From GCA-001856825 sp049965815 (GTDB lineage: Archaea; Thermoplasmatota; Thermoplasmata; Thermoplasmatales; GCA-001856825), in the NCBI GenBank assembly GCA_049965815.1, contig JBMFVV010000012.1, positions 1-44,747 on the forward strand: a stretch of DNA of 44,747 nucleotides, written 5' to 3'. Position numbers and translations under genes: made by a program. Under the pieces are notes generated by a model. It saw nothing but the letters and a program-made list of their open reading frames with translations. It was not told the DNA's origin and made no database searches. How positions within the stretch are numbered: the stretch's first letter is position 1; every line of letters begins with the position of its first letter. Below are positions 1-8,713 of the stretch, piece by piece.

Positions 1-243
1 TCAATAAGGGGATACTTCTTCGTATCATTCCTGTCGCTCTATCTGTACTACAGCATCTTTGTGCTGATAAGGGCAGCTGACCTCACTGACAAGGTGTCGG
101 TGAAGGATGCACTGCTGAAATTCTCAAGGGTGTACAGGATCACGGACGGGAGGAGGGAAATCACATCAGAGATACCCGCATCATCCGCCAAGCTGGACGA
201 ACAGCTCGGGACCAACATATTCCCTAAAAAGTTGGAGAGTTAA
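1..243 (+). CDS. IS transposase, C-terminal fragment (cut by window edge)
   Basis: The frame is open from base 1 to the TAA at 241-243 and continues upstream of the window, so the 5' part is not visible. The 80 visible residues begin SIRGYFFVSFLSLYLYY and include VKDALLKFSRVYRI and SEIPASSAKLDEQLG. This resembles the C-terminal tail of IS4/IS1634-type DDE transposases: a hydrophobic 'G-Y-x-F-V-x-F-L-x-L-x-L-Y-Y' helix after the last catalytic Glu, then a short basic tail. No catalytic residue is visible here. The family is assigned by eye. Whether the upstream part is intact cannot be judged, and I could not define a terminal inverted repeat downstream. Confidence 0.6.
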   Translation, partial: SIRGYFFVSFLSLYLYYSIFVLIRAADLTDKVSVKDALLKFSRVYRITDGRREITSEIPASSAKLDEQLGTNIFPKKLES

Positions 244-314
244 GGTTAACAAATCAATCCGATCTTAAGTTAGTAGCAGAATAAAACCTTATTAAACCCG
301 TGAACTCTACCCTT

Positions 315-1775
315 ATGGACCAGTTGATTAGTGAAATTTTGAACGAATATGAAAAAGTCTGGTCATTACACCAGGCACAAGGACTTATGGGATGGGATCT
401 AGAAACTTATATGCCGGAGGGAGCAGTAAATCAGCGTGGAGAGGCGTCAGCACAGTTATCACTAATGGAGCAATCCATTTATCTATCAATGAGCAAGAAT
501 GTTGAAAAGGCTGATGAGATTGGAAGTCTTACAGACCTAGAGAGAGGAATTGTAAGAGTATTAAGACGGAGGATTCACTACTTTACAGCTATTCCGCCAG
601 AATTGGTTGCTAAAATGGACAAAGTGGCGGCAATGGGTACAATGGCATGGAGGAAAGCAAGAAATGACTCTAATTTTTCTGTTTTTGAACCATATCTTGA
701 ACAGATGGTAGATATAAACAGAGAAATTGCAGATAAACTGGGTTATAAAGGGAACCCATACAATGCACTTCTTGACCTTTATGAAGAAGGACTGACCACC
801 GATGATATGGATACTGTCTTCTCTTCTTTGCTCCCAGCATCAAAGGACATTTTGGAAAAAATTACTGCAGAGGGGTATTATTCGCCTAAACACCCATTAG
901 AAAGAAAGAAGTACAGTGTAGAAACTATGTGCGAGGTGAACGAGGAGATAACCAATCTTCTCCTTATGCCCAAAAATCGCTTCAGGGTGGACGTTTCTGC
1001 ACACCCGTTCACAATGGGATTATCTTCGAATGACGTAAGGATAACGACAAGATATGAGGGAATTAATTTCAAGGCTTCACTGTATTCTACAATTCATGAA
1101 TCCGGACATGCCATCTACGAACTTCAAATCCCGGAAGATATTTCGAGGACACCCGTAGGAGGAGGAGTCTCCTCAGGCATTCACGAATCACAATCGAGAT
1201 TCTGGGAAAACTTCGTAGGAAGAAGTAAGCCATTCACTCTAAATATTATGCCCATGCTCAAAAAACACTTAAAATTTTTAGAGAAATACGACATAGATGA
1301 CCTTTATCGATATTTCAATAGGGTGAGTCCAACAATGATAAGGGTAGACGCAGACGAAGTAACGTACAATTTCCACATAGCACTCAGATATGAAATGGAG
1401 AAACAAATGATATCTGGTAAGATCGGAGTCAAGGAAGCACCGGAAGCTTGGAATGACTTAATGGAAAAATACATGGGGGTAAGACCAAAAAACTACACTG
1501 AAGGAATATTACAAGATATCCACTGGTCACAGGGATCATTTGGCTATTTCCCTACATATTCCCTAGGTAATGTAGTTGCTGGAATGTTCTGGAAATCAGA
1601 GAATTTTGAAGACATGATAAAGAATAATGATTTTGCCGTCATCAAGGAAAAGCTTTATGAAAAACTACATAAGTATGGATCAATCTACACACCAAAGGAC
1701 CTGCTCGTCAAGACATTCGGCGAGACGTATAATCCACGTTATCTAATTGAGTATCTAAGAGGCAAATACTTATAA
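315..1775 (+). CDS. M32 family metallocarboxypeptidase (carboxypeptidase Taq type)
   Basis: Zinc carboxypeptidase that removes C-terminal residues from peptides; no signal peptide is seen, so probably cytosolic. All M32 signature motifs are present: HESGH (zinc and catalytic Glu) at about residue 261, DVRITT (DxRxT) shortly before it, HESQSR after it, IRVDADEVT (IRxxAD) and GILQDIHW (GxxQDxHW). The length of about 486 residues matches the family (about 500). An in-frame GTG at 300 would add five residues, but a TATA-like TTATTAAA at 289-296 places the transcript start near 315, so the ATG there is favoured as a leaderless start. The gene is single and convergent with the thermopsin gene. The family assignment is firm; the physiological substrate is unknown. 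Confidence 0.95.
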   Translation: MDQLISEILNEYEKVWSLHQAQGLMGWDLETYMPEGAVNQRGEASAQLSLMEQSIYLSMSKNVEKADEIGSLTDLERGIVRVLRRRIHYFTAIPPELVAKMDKVAAMGTMAWRKARNDSNFSVFEPYLEQMVDINREIADKLGYKGNPYNALLDLYEEGLTTDDMDTVFSSLLPASKDILEKITAEGYYSPKHPLERKKYSVETMCEVNEEITNLLLMPKNRFRVDVSAHPFTMGLSSNDVRITTRYEGINFKASLYSTIHESGHAIYELQIPEDISRTPVGGGVSSGIHESQSRFWENFVGRSKPFTLNIMPMLKKHLKFLEKYDIDDLYRYFNRVSPTMIRVDADEVTYNFHIALRYEMEKQMISGKIGVKEAPEAWNDLMEKYMGVRPKNYTEGILQDIHWSQGSFGYFPTYSLGNVVAGMFWKSENFEDMIKNNDFAVIKEKLYEKLHKYGSIYTPKDLLVKTFGETYNPRYLIEYLRGKYL

Positions 1776-1783
1776 ATATAGTG

Positions 1784-1861
1784 ATAATAATTATAGAAGC
1801 ACTGCACTATTGTCACCACCTTGGGTGTTTCGTAACTCCTGAACACCGTAGTAATTATTAT
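1784..1861. repeat. Imperfect nested inverted repeat between convergent genes
   Basis: A 10-base arm ATAATAATTA (1784-1793) has its exact reverse complement TAATTATTAT at 1852-1861. Inside lies a second perfect pair, GGTGTT and AACACC, separated by 12 bases (about 1825-1848). The stretch sits between the 3' ends of the M32 peptidase gene and the thermopsin gene. It could be a bidirectional 3'-end structure or a small element relic. Function is inferred only from position. Confidence 0.35.
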
Positions 1862-1928
1862 GCTTTGAATTTTCCAGAAAAATAAGTTGACGTTACTTAT
1901 AGAATTTGAAATCTCGCCGTCAAGATTG

Positions 1929-3974
1929 TTAACGCCTTCTTCTTGATTGCATGAAACTCCAAATTCCTCCTAAAATAATGATCAGGAATACCAGAATTTC
2001 AAAGAGGACAATATCATTTGATCTCTTAAGAAGGCCGGTTATCTGGAGCTTTGTCACGTGTGAAGGTAATATCGTAACGTTGGTCACGAACGATACATAC
2101 CCTGGAGCAGTAACGTTAACTGTATAATTACCAGGTTTGAGGGAAATATTGAAGTTTCCGTTTGACGATCTATATGTTGTCCCGTTTATGGAAATTGTAG
2201 CTGTTGATGGAGTGATCTTGCCAACAAGATAGCCATCCATGATTGTGAATGGAACTGGCACAATCACATCACTTCCATTCACTGTAACCGATCCAGTATG
2301 GTTTAAAGGCGCGTAATCAAATGTTGATGGTACCAAGTAATCGTAAGTTCCGTTTGTAACATCGAAGATTAATATATCGTTTGAAGAATTCAAAGTTCCC
2401 TTCCCATTTAAAATAACTGACCATAACGTACCGTTAGGCAGACCTGACTCAATGAAATGGATGGCAAAGAGCATGGGAATAAAATGAACGTTTACTCTTT
2501 GAGAGGACCCGTTGATTATGATAGAACCAGTCTGATTTAGAATTGTGTAGTCTTTATCTGTGGTGAAGACTGTGAAGTTGTAACTGCCATTCTGGAGGAA
2601 GACCACATATTGGCTCCCGTTGATGGCACTTGAATTGATGCCCGATATGTCCACGTACCAACTGATACCAGAGGGAAGCCCATTTTCAACGAAACTGACT
2701 TCATACGAGTCATTGGGTAAAATTGTCTGCCTACCTGCCATCAGCGTTACGTTTCCATAGTTCTGAAACGTTCCTGTGGAGTAAGAATAAACTTCTATCG
2801 AATACTTTCCAGGATACAAGGTAACGTTCACTAGGCCACCGACAAAACTGGTTACGTTCAGTGCATTACCGGTATAGTTAAGGCTCCTCACATACAGCGC
2901 ACCTCGAGGGATGTCAGTTGTAATCTTCAAAGATGAAAGGCTGTTGGAGTAGTAAATTGCCTCAAGAGAGCCGATTCCCCCTGTTACATACGCTGCAAGC
3001 CTTCCTGTTATACTTCCATATGTACCGGCTACTACTGCATTATAGATTGTTTCCCCAGTATCGCTCCCGAAATTAAATGCATTCTGAATTGTCTGATAGT
3101 TATTGCCATTATAATATTCCAGCATGAGAATTATTGATGAGTTTATGTCTTCGCTCTGGGTGGAGTTTCCTGGTCCCCCTATCACAAGTTCTGCATCATA
3201 GTACGTATTTGCGGGGTTGTAACTATATCCACTAACGTAAAAGTAAGGTGCAGTTTTTAACCCTGTTGCAAAGTGAAAAACTGCATTATCATAAACCACC
3301 CAACCGTATCCATCATTATAGAGGAATGCTACTTCCGGTGAATCGTTGTTACTAAGGTAAGCATTCATTTTCAGCAGGAAAGATGAATTGTTCTTGAGAG
3401 TAATGTTATTACCCGGAAGGGAAGAATTTGGAAAGTCGTAATAGAATTTAGATGGACCTGATTTTGACCCACTGCTCGCAACCGTTCCATTACCAGATAC
3501 GGTTGAATTGAACATATCTGCATTGGGAGCAGAAAGATTCCATATGTTGTCTATGAATGTTATTTGCTTTGAAGATGTGTTTAGATATGCAACATCCTGG
3601 ACCCAGTAGTCATAAAAAATGGAGTGGTAATAGAAAACCATATTCAAGTTCAACTGAAATGTAACATTGGTAGAATTTACGGCCGGACTGTACATAGAAA
3701 TTGAGTTGATTGTAACATTACCCATGAATGACGATGTGGAATAATTATACGGTACTCCATTATTGCCGATACCGTAATCTGCGATGCCCATAGGGGCGGG
3801 TTCATTAAAGTACAGCCTGTATGGAGTAACCTGGATGTTAGTAGTAGCATTATGGTGATCACTGATGTCCGGAGAATACAGGGATCTATGATCTTCCAAC
3901 TGCGATACTCCTGAACTATTTGTAGTACTAGAAGGTGCAACGAAAGATGATGATAAGATAACTAACAGCAACAC
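1929..3974 (-). CDS. Thermopsin-family acid protease, secreted and membrane-anchored
   Basis: Predicted extracellular acid protease (peptidase family A5, thermopsin). From the GTG at 3974: hydrophobic leader 1-14; thermopsin-like domain about 47-340, with EPAPMGIADYG, MVFYYHS-YDYWVQDVAY and YDAELVIGGPGN; two related domains beginning VSFVENGLPSG (about 426) and IHFIESGLPNG (about 506); a PEGA-like domain about 581-645; one transmembrane helix about 655-675; and a basic SRRRRR-like tail. The topology is therefore outside-facing with a C-terminal anchor. N-x-S/T sequons are very abundant, as expected for a glycosylated surface protein. No ATG lies upstream in frame; a CTG at 4010 would give a better signal peptide (see findings). 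No partner gene is adjacent. The family call is confident; the catalytic residues were not located. Confidence 0.88.
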   Translation of the reverse strand: MLLLVILSSSFVAPSSTTNSSGVSQLEDHRSLYSPDISDHHNATTNIQVTPYRLYFNEPAPMGIADYGIGNNGVPYNYSTSSFMGNVTINSISMYSPAVNSTNVTFQLNLNMVFYYHSIFYDYWVQDVAYLNTSSKQITFIDNIWNLSAPNADMFNSTVSGNGTVASSGSKSGPSKFYYDFPNSSLPGNNITLKNNSSFLLKMNAYLSNNDSPEVAFLYNDGYGWVVYDNAVFHFATGLKTAPYFYVSGYSYNPANTYYDAELVIGGPGNSTQSEDINSSIILMLEYYNGNNYQTIQNAFNFGSDTGETIYNAVVAGTYGSITGRLAAYVTGGIGSLEAIYYSNSLSSLKITTDIPRGALYVRSLNYTGNALNVTSFVGGLVNVTLYPGKYSIEVYSYSTGTFQNYGNVTLMAGRQTILPNDSYEVSFVENGLPSGISWYVDISGINSSAINGSQYVVFLQNGSYNFTVFTTDKDYTILNQTGSIIINGSSQRVNVHFIPMLFAIHFIESGLPNGTLWSVILNGKGTLNSSNDILIFDVTNGTYDYLVPSTFDYAPLNHTGSVTVNGSDVIVPVPFTIMDGYLVGKITPSTATISINGTTYRSSNGNFNISLKPGNYTVNVTAPGYVSFVTNVTILPSHVTKLQITGLLKRSNDIVLFEILVFLIIILGGIWSFMQSRRRR

Positions 3975-4044
3975 GATCAGTGCAATTATTATCTTCGTTG
4001 TCTTGGACAGGTTTCTACACCCCGTTTTCCTAGATGATTAATTC

Positions 4045-4054
4045 AGATATATTT
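4045..4054 (-). promoter_or_regulatory. Probable TATA box of the thermopsin gene
   Basis: Read on the minus strand this is AAATATATCT. An archaeal start of transcription about 26 bases downstream would fall near 4023, which gives a leader of about 13 bases to the CTG at 4010 but about 50 bases to the GTG at 3974. Confidence 0.45.
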
Positions 4055-4175
4055 CTTATCTTCAGTGCGGCACGACTGTAATATATTCAAATTTTGGCGT
4101 GTTGAATCTTCCAGAACATCGGAAGTATTGTTAGGTAGCCTTTTACTAGTAATGCGTATGCTGACAGTCAATGCC

Positions 4176-5633
4176 TCAGAATGTTCTATTGCTGTAATTT
4201 GGGGGTTCGCTTAGTAACATCACATTGTGGGGGTGACTTTCCGTAATTCCTGCCTGGGTAACTAGAACAAATTTAGCGTTCTGTCTGAGCTTTGCAATGG
4301 TAGGTGAACCTGTATATCCCATACCTGACTTAAGCCCTCCTATCAGTTGAAATACAGCATCTGCAACTTTACCTTTATATGGAACTGCACCCTCGACTCC
4401 CTCAGGTACGAATTTCCCAGAGCCTATTTTTCCATACCTATCGTTCTCTCCACTCATTACAGCCCCAAGTGAGCCCATGCCCCTGTACGTCTTGTATCTC
4501 CTTCCAGATATGTTTATTTCGGTTCCAGGTGCCTCGTCTGTACCTGCCAGCAATGAGCCCAGCATTACTGTGCTGGCTCCTGCAGCAATAGCCTTCACTA
4601 TGTCTCCGGAGTATCTTATGCCTCCGTCAGCAACGACTGGAATCCCATGTCTCTCAGCAATCTCTGCTGCTTGAGCAACAGCAGTCAGTTGTGGTACGCC
4701 TATTCCAGCCACTATTCTTGTCGTGCAAATCGACCCTGGCCCCACTCCAGTTCGTAAACCATCCACTTCAGCCGATATCAGATCTTCTGCAGCCTCGGAC
4801 GTTGCTATGTTTCCAGCGATAATATCAACGTCAACTTCTCGTCTCATCTTCTTTACTGAGTCGATTAGGTTGAGATTGTGACCGTGAGCACTATCAACGA
4901 CTATAACATCTGCTCCCGCCTCTTGCAGAATCTTGGCTCTCTCAATATCAAAGGCACCGACAGCGCCCCCAACTAGCAATTTTCCCTCTTCATCCCTTAC
5001 TGCAAGCGGGTCTTGTTCCCTCTTCATTATGTCCTTTGCCGTAATTAAACCGACCAAATTCCCCGTACTGTCTACAAGTGGCAGCTTTTCTATTTTCTTG
5101 TTATTCATTATATCCAAAGCCTGTTCCATGGTAAGACTAACGTCTCCTGTCACCACGTCTTTCGTCATTACATCCCTTACTTTCTTTGTGCTCCCCCTCA
5201 GGAAACGTATATCCCTGTTCGTCAGTATGCCTACGAGCTTACCGTTTAAAATGACTGGAAGCCCCGCGATCCTCTTCTCCCTCATCATCCGTATAGCATC
5301 GTCGACAGAAGTTTCCGGGCTGACGGTATAAAGGTCACGTATAATTAGCGACTCCTCCCTTTTGACCTTCCTGATCATTTCCGCCTGTGCCTCCCTACTA
5401 TTGTTTCTGTGAATGATGCCTATTCCACCAAGCCTAGCGAGTGCTATTGCCATATCTGCCTCTGAAACTGTGTCCATGGGAGATGAAACTATAGGAATGT
5501 TGAGTTTTATGTGCCTCGTCAGTGATGATTCGACATTGACACCAACCGGCTCAACCCTGCTAGGACCCGGAATCAGAAGAACATCATCGTATGTGTACCC
5601 CATCTTAGCTTCTTCAAGCTTAGATACAAACAT
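4176..5633 (-). CDS. guaB: Inosine-5'-monophosphate dehydrogenase
   Basis: Converts IMP to XMP with NAD, the first step from IMP to GMP, in the cytosol. The TIM barrel is interrupted by a CBS pair at about residues 97-205 (repeats around AGLPVILNGKLVGILTNRD and EKLPLVDSTGNLVGLITAKD). The catalytic loop GPGSICTTR carries the nucleophilic Cys at about 303, preceded by VVDSAHGH and DIIAGNIAT and followed by VADGGIRYSGD. About 485 residues is a normal length. A TTG at 5642 also opens the frame; the ATG at 5633 (MFVSKLEEAK) is preferred because it suits the family N-terminus. It is monocistronic here; the glutaminase subunit of GMP synthase lies 30 kb away in the window. Confidence 0.97.
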   Translation of the reverse strand: MFVSKLEEAKMGYTYDDVLLIPGPSRVEPVGVNVESSLTRHIKLNIPIVSSPMDTVSEADMAIALARLGGIGIIHRNNSREAQAEMIRKVKREESLIIRDLYTVSPETSVDDAIRMMREKRIAGLPVILNGKLVGILTNRDIRFLRGSTKKVRDVMTKDVVTGDVSLTMEQALDIMNNKKIEKLPLVDSTGNLVGLITAKDIMKREQDPLAVRDEEGKLLVGGAVGAFDIERAKILQEAGADVIVVDSAHGHNLNLIDSVKKMRREVDVDIIAGNIATSEAAEDLISAEVDGLRTGVGPGSICTTRIVAGIGVPQLTAVAQAAEIAERHGIPVVADGGIRYSGDIVKAIAAGASTVMLGSLLAGTDEAPGTEINISGRRYKTYRGMGSLGAVMSGENDRYGKIGSGKFVPEGVEGAVPYKGKVADAVFQLIGGLKSGMGYTGSPTIAKLRQNAKFVLVTQAGITESHPHNVMLLSEPPNYSNRTF

Positions 5634-5642
5634 ATAACCCAA

Positions 5643-6005
5643 ATATAAGTGATAATAAAACGTTATCCGATAACTTCTTAAAAATTAAACCCGATATTGC
5701 TGTAGCAGCTCGTTCATTAAACTTTAAAGGAAGAGATAAATTGTTGTCAGGAACTTGGGAAATGCAACTATCACACCATTTAACTTGACATGAAATTTCT
5801 AAATCTGCTCATTTGTTAATATGTATAAAACTCATCTTACTAACATCCTTGGAAGATTAGTGCTGTCACTTCAAAATTAAGGATTGACGTATATCTGATT
5901 TTCTTCGGTGTTCCATTGAGACACAGCAACAACTTATCGCTTCATAAATCAATACTAAAATAGTTCAAAGGATTTCTATAACGTAATTCCCTAAATTGAA
6001 GAATC
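5643..6005. other. Gene-free stretch between guaB and the TPP riboswitch
   Basis: No convincing coding frame is seen. The first part carries the guaB promoter region. The rest shares short colinear segments with the gap at 27.4-27.8 kb: CTGTC-CTTC at about 5865, and a 14-base exact match, TGATTTTCTTCGGT, at 5896-5909. It may contain a degenerate relic, but the similarity is weak. Confidence 0.4.
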
Positions 6006-6006
6006 G

Positions 6007-6015
6007 TTTTTATAC
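6007..6015 (+). promoter_or_regulatory. TATA box of the thiamine transporter operon
   Basis: The sequence TTTTTATAC lies about 26 bases before 6036, where the conserved 5' strand of the riboswitch begins. Transcription would therefore start almost at the first base of the aptamer. Confidence 0.55.
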
Positions 6016-6033
6016 GTAGTTTTAATAGAGTAA

Positions 6034-6118
6034 CGCAGGGGAGCTCGCTTGAGCGGGCTGAGAGGATCGATAAGATCGACCCAACGAACCTGACCCAGAT
6101 AATACTGGCGGAGGGAAA
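6034..6118 (+). promoter_or_regulatory. TPP riboswitch (THI element)
   Basis: The THI-box consensus is present in order: GGGGAGC (6038), GGGCTGAGAG (about 6055-6064), a small stem GATCGATAAGATC (6065-6077), GACCC, GAACCTGA (6086-6093), then TAATACTGGCGGAGGGAAA (6100-6118). The final GGAGGG (6110-6115) lies 5 bases before the ATG at 6121, so it is both the conserved 3' strand of the aptamer and the ribosome-binding site. This suggests that TPP binding hides the Shine-Dalgarno sequence and blocks translation of the transporter. The sequence match is strong; the mechanism is inferred from the overlap. Confidence 0.95.
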
Positions 6119-6120
6119 AT

Positions 6121-7221
6121 ATGAATAACGAAGTAATAAAGAAAAGAACAAACTATGTTGTGTATATTGTAATTGGAATTGTGTTGGTGGCAGGTGCTAC
6201 AATCTACGTGGTACATCCTAATATTGCACCTTCAAGTGAACCGACAATAAACGTACTAACTTATGGCTCCTTCTTTCAGTACGGAGCAAATCCTAACAAG
6301 ACTCTAGGGTATGTAATCAATGATTTTGAGAATTGGTATCACGTGAAAATAAACCTCATATACGCAAGTGGAGACCTTTATAATCAGATCAATCAGACGA
6401 AGGGGGCTGGATATGACATAGTTATAGGCCTTAACAACATTGACTCCTACCTTGCTGCTAATAGTGGGCTATTGTATCGATTCGATGTAAGTAACGAGTC
6501 ATTTTTGAACAGTTCACTATCAGAATTCCTTCAATCGTCAGGCTACGTGATTCCCTATGAATACTCACCCCTGACTACAGATTATAATCTTTCTGGCCCG
6601 ATAAGCCAGTCGGTCATTCAAAATTTCTCCTTTTCAGACCTGTCAAACTCCAGTATTGCTAACCAGTACATCCTGGAAAACCCTACGACCAGCATAAACG
6701 GTGAAGACTTCTTGCTAGGACAGATAGCTTTCTATCAAGGAGTTTTGAATCAAAGTTGGACATCTTTCTGGAACGAATCAAAAGGTATTCTGGTGACTGA
6801 AGACTGGAGCTCAGGTTTCTCCATGTTTGAGGAAGGACAAAGACAGATGTTCTTTTCGTATGCAACGGATCCAGCTTACAACCAGTATTTCAATTATACG
6901 CCTATAGGAACTACTCCATTCCACCACGCTGGCAAAAGCTACGCATGGATGCAAGTTCTTGGATTAGGGATACTGAATTCGTCAAAGCATAAGAATATAG
7001 ATGAAGAGTTCGTCAACTGGATACTGGGGAAGGACGTACAGAGCCTTATCCCTTTAAATGAATGGACTTATCCTGCAAATGTAAATGTGGAACTTCCTTC
7101 AGTATATTCTGCCAATCCTCCGATATCATCGATTGTTCCTCTCAATTATTATCTCAACATGACGGTTGCAGCAAAGGACATTGGTTCCTGGTCATTAGAG
7201 TGGAGTTCAATTGCAACGTGA
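6121..7221 (+). CDS. thiB: Thiamine ABC transporter substrate-binding protein, ThiB-like
   Basis: Extracytoplasmic solute-binding protein, predicted to bind thiamine or a phosphorylated form. Residues about 12-34 form one hydrophobic membrane anchor (YVVYIVIGIVLVAGATIYVV). The mature domain shows ThiB-type motifs: INVLTYGSFF (compare TVYTYDSF), a YDIVIGLNNID segment (compare ADVVLGLDNN) and the WTSFW region. About 366 residues is normal. It is the first gene after the TPP riboswitch, with its Shine-Dalgarno inside the aptamer, and its 3' end overlaps the permease start by 11 bases. The riboswitch and gene order make thiamine the likely ligand; sequence alone would also allow another member of the iron/thiamine/spermidine-binding class. 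Confidence 0.85.
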   Translation: MNNEVIKKRTNYVVYIVIGIVLVAGATIYVVHPNIAPSSEPTINVLTYGSFFQYGANPNKTLGYVINDFENWYHVKINLIYASGDLYNQINQTKGAGYDIVIGLNNIDSYLAANSGLLYRFDVSNESFLNSSLSEFLQSSGYVIPYEYSPLTTDYNLSGPISQSVIQNFSFSDLSNSSIANQYILENPTTSINGEDFLLGQIAFYQGVLNQSWTSFWNESKGILVTEDWSSGFSMFEEGQRQMFFSYATDPAYNQYFNYTPIGTTPFHHAGKSYAWMQVLGLGILNSSKHKNIDEEFVNWILGKDVQSLIPLNEWTYPANVNVELPSVYSANPPISSIVPLNYYLNMTVAAKDIGSWSLEWSSIAT

Positions 7222-8713
7222 TTCGGGAATTCCATTATTGTATGTTGGCACTTACGCAATAGTGCTGGTACTGGTTCCTCTGGCATTCCTTCTCTACTAT
7301 GCACTCCATTTATCCACCTCAGGATTATTCTACAGTGTACTGACAAATGCAGTAGAACAATCATTCATTCAGGGGACGCTTTCAACTGCCATTTCCCTGG
7401 TCGTCGGCATATTTTTCGGATTACTTCTGGTTCTCTATAATGGAAGGCTCAAGAATGTTATAATTTCGCTTTTGCTGATAACGTATGTGATGCCAGGACT
7501 TATAATGGCCCTTGGAATCATTTCCATATTTGGCTTTTCATCAAGGTTCTGGGAGATAATTTATGGAAATGTAATCTACAACGCACCAATGATAGCGGTA
7601 CTTGCATTTTCTACCGGCAGTACAACTAGCATAAGAGAGGTCTATTCGGCAAAGACTATGGGGGCAAAAGACTCAGAAATTATCAGGAGGTTTTACCTTC
7701 CAAATTCCCTCAGAGGAGGTTTGCTTGGAGGGATACTTACGTTTGTCCTCGCATTTGAGGGGTTCAGTCTACCACTTATTATTGGAGGGCCACACTTTTC
7801 GACCATGGAAGTAATGATCTATCAGTTCAAAAGCATATTCCCGACATTCTCTCATTTCCCGTTTTCAACAGCTTCATTCTTAGGGGTGCTTCAGCTAGTC
7901 ATTTTAATGATACCCCTTTATGCATACCTTTCAATACGTACTCACTCAAGGAGAAACGATTCTAATCTCCCTATCCCACTAAAACGGTATAACGGCTTGG
8001 CACTACTGGGTCTCTTCATTTTTCTGATTTTTGTGATGTTGCCGCTGTTTAGTATGTTTATTAAGTACCCCATCTGGCAGATCAATTTAACTGCAATAGC
8101 AACAAAACTCCAGATATCAATGACAGCTCTCATCAGTAATACTCTTCTTTTCTCCTTTGTCAGCACTTTTATTGCATTCATGATTTCAATAATTGTAACT
8201 GTCTACAGACTCTCAATACGTAACCAATTCATAGTACTGCTCCCCCTCATCCTCTCCCCCGTTACCCTTGCGCTATCTTATTTCCTGGTATATGGTGAAT
8301 TAATACCAACCACATTGCTGATAATACTTATATTCACAGTTATTGCTGTACCACTCAACATAAGAATGCTGACCCAGGCAATCGATACCCTACCTCCGTC
8401 TGAGAAATTCTCTTCCAGAGTCCTTGGAGATTCATCAATTTCTGCTTTTTTCAAGATCCAGCTTCCTCGAATCAAGTGGGAGATATCTACAATAGTGTCA
8501 CTCACATTCATTACTGTCATGGGTGAATTTTCATCCATTGTTACTGTTTATACCAGTTCAACAGAGACTCTCACGATAGGAATATACAGATTGCTCCTTC
8601 TTAGATATACGGATGGTGTTTACTACCTTACTGAAATTTTCCTAATTGCAATATTTATTTCCTCTTTCATCATAAACCATTTAGGAAAAAGTGGTCCACT
8701 TGGACAAACTTAA
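7211..8713 (+). CDS. thiP: Thiamine ABC transporter permease, ThiP-like (two fused permease domains)
   Basis: Integral membrane permease of 500 residues with about 12 hydrophobic segments, made of two binding-protein-dependent transport domains in one chain, as in ThiP and FbpB. EAA-type coupling loops for the ATPase are visible in each half: SAKTMGAKDSEIIRRFYLPN (about 150) and LPPSEKFSSRVLGDSS with FKIQLPRIK (about 400-425). The start is a TTG at 7211, 11 bases inside thiB, preceded by a GGAG at 7201-7204, which supports translational coupling. It overlaps the ATPase gene by 23 bases. It forms the membrane channel of the TPP-controlled uptake system. Confidence 0.87.
   Translation: MQRDSGIPLLYVGTYAIVLVLVPLAFLLYYALHLSTSGLFYSVLTNAVEQSFIQGTLSTAISLVVGIFFGLLLVLYNGRLKNVIISLLLITYVMPGLIMALGIISIFGFSSRFWEIIYGNVIYNAPMIAVLAFSTGSTTSIREVYSAKTMGAKDSEIIRRFYLPNSLRGGLLGGILTFVLAFEGFSLPLIIGGPHFSTMEVMIYQFKSIFPTFSHFPFSTASFLGVLQLVILMIPLYAYLSIRTHSRRNDSNLPIPLKRYNGLALLGLFIFLIFVMLPLFSMFIKYPIWQINLTAIATKLQISMTALISNTLLFSFVSTFIAFMISIIVTVYRLSIRNQFIVLLPLILSPVTLALSYFLVYGELIPTTLLIILIFTVIAVPLNIRMLTQAIDTLPPSEKFSSRVLGDSSISAFFKIQLPRIKWEISTIVSLTFITVMGEFSSIVTVYTSSTETLTIGIYRLLLLRYTDGVYYLTEIFLIAIFISSFIINHLGKSGPLGQT

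Noticed and set aside
4933..5331. Long open frame on the plus strand, antisense to guaB.
   Set aside because: It is Ser-rich low-complexity translation typical of the opposite strand of a real gene, and guaB is certain.
5700..5800. Order of words shared with 27.43-27.48 kb (TGTCAGGAA and ACACCATTT).
   Set aside because: The two words occur in reversed order in the two gaps, so they do not support a simple shared element.
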